Shown here: positions 5,699 through 7,034 of the stretch, in pieces
Layout: each line of letters begins with the position of its first letter
How positions within the stretch are numbered: position 1 is the stretch's first letter
Assembly (NCBI GenBank): GCA_023386395.1
Contig: JAEWJV010000573.1
Location: 1-7,034 of the forward strand
Source of the DNA: Bacteroidota bacterium
GTDB taxonomy: Bacteria > Bacteroidota > Bacteroidia > Chitinophagales > Chitinophagaceae
Length of the DNA: 7,034 bases
Direction of reading: 5' to 3'
The notes under the pieces: model-generated
What the model was told of the DNA's origin: nothing
Databases searched by the model: none
Seen by the model: the letters and a program-made list of their open reading frames with translations, nothing else
Position numbers and translations under genes: made by a program

Positions 5699-6346
5699 AT
5701 GGCATTTAATTCCTTCATGAAAATTTTTCAGCCTAAGGACAGGATTTTTTATTCACTTTTTGAAGAAGTTGTTGATACGGTTTATGAAATGAGCGAGCTG
5801 CTGAAGAAACTTATTATTGAAAGAGAACGGGATAAGCGGTTCGCTATATTAAGTGAAATTGAAAATGCAGAGCATAAAAACGATGACATTACACATCGTA
5901 TTTATACAGAGCTCGGAAGAACATTTATAACCCCTTTTGACCGGGAAGACATCCATTTCTTAGCCACCGCACTTGACGATGTTGCCGATTACATTTATGC
6001 TTCGGCAAAGCGCATGACCTTTTATAATATTACAAATGACGATGAAGGGATAATTAAACTGGCCAACCTTATTTCGTTTGGTGTGCAGGAATTGAAAACC
6101 GCTGTACGGGGTTTGCGAAATATGCGGGACCTGCAGGCTATGACAACAGCATTGGTTAAAATAAACAGCATAGAAAACCAGGCAGATGATATTTATGATT
6201 TGAGCGTTGAGCGTCTTTTTGATCTTGAGCAGGATATAAAGATGCTTATAAAGAAAAGGGAAGTTTATCATGCTATGGAAACCGCAACCGATAAATGCGA
6301 AGATGCAGGCAATGCGATAGAAACCATCATTATCAAGTATTCTTAA
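5699..6346 (+). CDS. DUF47 / PhoU-like protein paired with PiT phosphate transporter
   Basis: A 215-residue, all-helical, soluble protein of the DUF47 (PhoU-divergent) family, thought to modulate PiT phosphate transporters. It has the two-repeat acidic pattern of PhoU-like metal-binding bundles: EIENAEHKNDD (53-63), TPFDREDIHFLATALDDVADYIY (78-100) with its cluster D81, E83, D84, D93, D94 and D97, IENQADDIYD (158-167), and ETATDKCEDAGNAIE (194-208). Length is typical. The start MAFNSFMKIF followed by a P/K-D-R-x-F-Y segment is usual for Bacteroidota members. The PiT gene begins 28 bp after its stop in the same direction, the standard pairing. Its exact biochemical activity is not established; a regulatory role is from family knowledge. 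Confidence 0.93.
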   Translation: MAFNSFMKIFQPKDRIFYSLFEEVVDTVYEMSELLKKLIIERERDKRFAILSEIENAEHKNDDITHRIYTELGRTFITPFDREDIHFLATALDDVADYIYASAKRMTFYNITNDDEGIIKLANLISFGVQELKTAVRGLRNMRDLQAMTTALVKINSIENQADDIYDLSVERLFDLEQDIKMLIKKREVYHAMETATDKCEDAGNAIETIIIKYS

Positions 6347-6374
6347 GCTATTTAAACGAAACTTATCCTATCGC

Positions 6375-7034
6375 ATGTCCACATTATTAATTGTAATTAT
6401 AATTCTTGCAGTAGTTTTCGATTATATTAACGGGTTTCACGATGCAGCAAATTCCATTGCCACCATTGTATCCACAAAAGTGCTCACACCATTCCAGGCA
6501 GTAGTGTGGGCGGCATTTTTCAACTTTGTTGCCTATTTTATTTTCCGCGATCATGAAGTGGCTAACACGGTAGCAAAAACTGTAAACAGCGGCTCTTACG
6601 ATTTAACCGTGGTGCTGGCAGGTGTTATAGCATCGATTATATGGAATTTGCTTACCTGGTGGTACGGTATTCCCTCATCCTCATCCCACACATTAATCGG
6701 AGGTTTTGCCGGTGCCGCTATTGCCCATTCAGGTTTTGACAGTATTAACTGGTCGTTAGACGGGGGCATCAGCCTTACTATACTTTTTATTTTACTTGCA
6801 CCTGTAATTGGTATGGTTATATCCATGTTCATAACGCTGGTAACTATACAAAAAAACTTTTGGCTTAAAATAGCAATAATCGTTGTTACATTAACAGTCT
6901 GTCTTGTATTCATTGACTTCAAAAAGCCTTTTGAGTTTTGGGGATTACTGGCATTGGGCATTATTTTTCTTGCATCTTATTTTTATAATTATTTTAAGGG
7001 TGAAACCGCTGCCAGAACCACCAATATGTATAAG
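6375..7034 (+). CDS. PiT-family inorganic phosphate transporter, N-terminal part
   Basis: An inner-membrane, cation-coupled low-affinity phosphate permease. The reading frame starts at the ATG at 6375 and stays open for 220 codons to the window end. The PiT signature DYINGFHDAANSIAT (16-30) marks the first inverted repeat, with the usual N in GFNDAAN replaced by H, a common variant in this group. It is followed by WNLLTWWYGIPSSSSHTLIGG (90-110), the second part of the repeat, with the conserved P-S-S-S-S-H. Further helices are seen around 78-96, 104-120, 132-155 and 160-178. The gene is truncated by the window edge, so the second repeat is not visible. It is co-transcribed with the DUF47 gene, judging by the 28-bp gap. 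Confidence 0.95.
   Translation, partial: MSTLLIVIIILAVVFDYINGFHDAANSIATIVSTKVLTPFQAVVWAAFFNFVAYFIFRDHEVANTVAKTVNSGSYDLTVVLAGVIASIIWNLLTWWYGIPSSSSHTLIGGFAGAAIAHSGFDSINWSLDGGISLTILFILLAPVIGMVISMFITLVTIQKNFWLKIAIIVVTLTVCLVFIDFKKPFEFWGLLALGIIFLASYFYNYFKGETAARTTNMYK

Noticed and set aside
6596..6961. Minus-strand open frame opposite the PiT gene
   Set aside because: The plus-strand frame encodes unmistakable PiT signatures through this stretch; the minus frame has no recognisable features.

Overview
The window looks like chromosomal DNA of a Bacteroidota bacterium, most likely of the Chitinophagaceae type. This is inferred from gene content and promoter style; no 16S gene is present. The DNA is AT-rich, start codons generally lack Shine-Dalgarno sequences, and several intergenic gaps carry matches to the Bacteroidota -7 box TAnnTTTG. 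The efflux genes include a dedicated TolC-type channel, which implies an outer membrane.

Positions 1-3843 (minus strand) form one apparent operon, read in the order tetR, tolC-like, hlyD/emrA-like, possible 43-codon ORF, emrB-like (DHA2 major facilitator, cut by the window start). Together these encode a complete tripartite drug or toxic-compound exporter spanning both membranes, headed by its own TetR-family repressor. The best regulatory signal in the window is a perfect inverted repeat, TAAATGAAT-N4-ATTCATTTA (3854-3875). It lies in the spacer of the predicted tetR promoter and touches its -7 box. A second, weaker TGAAT-N4-ATTCA site lies between tetR and tolC. This suggests autoregulation with the whole pump derepressed by ligand.

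Positions 3844-3971 are the divergent control region between tetR and prmA. prmA (3972-4802, plus strand) encodes ribosomal protein L11 methyltransferase and is followed by a strong 13-bp hairpin (4929-4961), its likely terminator.

Positions 5055-5558 encode an unrecognised protein with four predicted membrane helices. Its last codons and the adjacent 3' flank are an imperfect 30-bp-period tandem duplication.

Positions 5699-7034 hold a phosphate module: a DUF47/PhoU-like protein followed 28 bp later by a PiT-family inorganic phosphate transporter that runs off the window end. The two are a well-known operon pair for low-affinity phosphate uptake.

No mobile element, CRISPR array, tRNA or rRNA was seen. 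I find no convincing new multi-gene system. The points most worth a second look are the paired TetR-type operators, the possible leaderless GTG-started tetR transcript, and the small ORF inside the pump operon.
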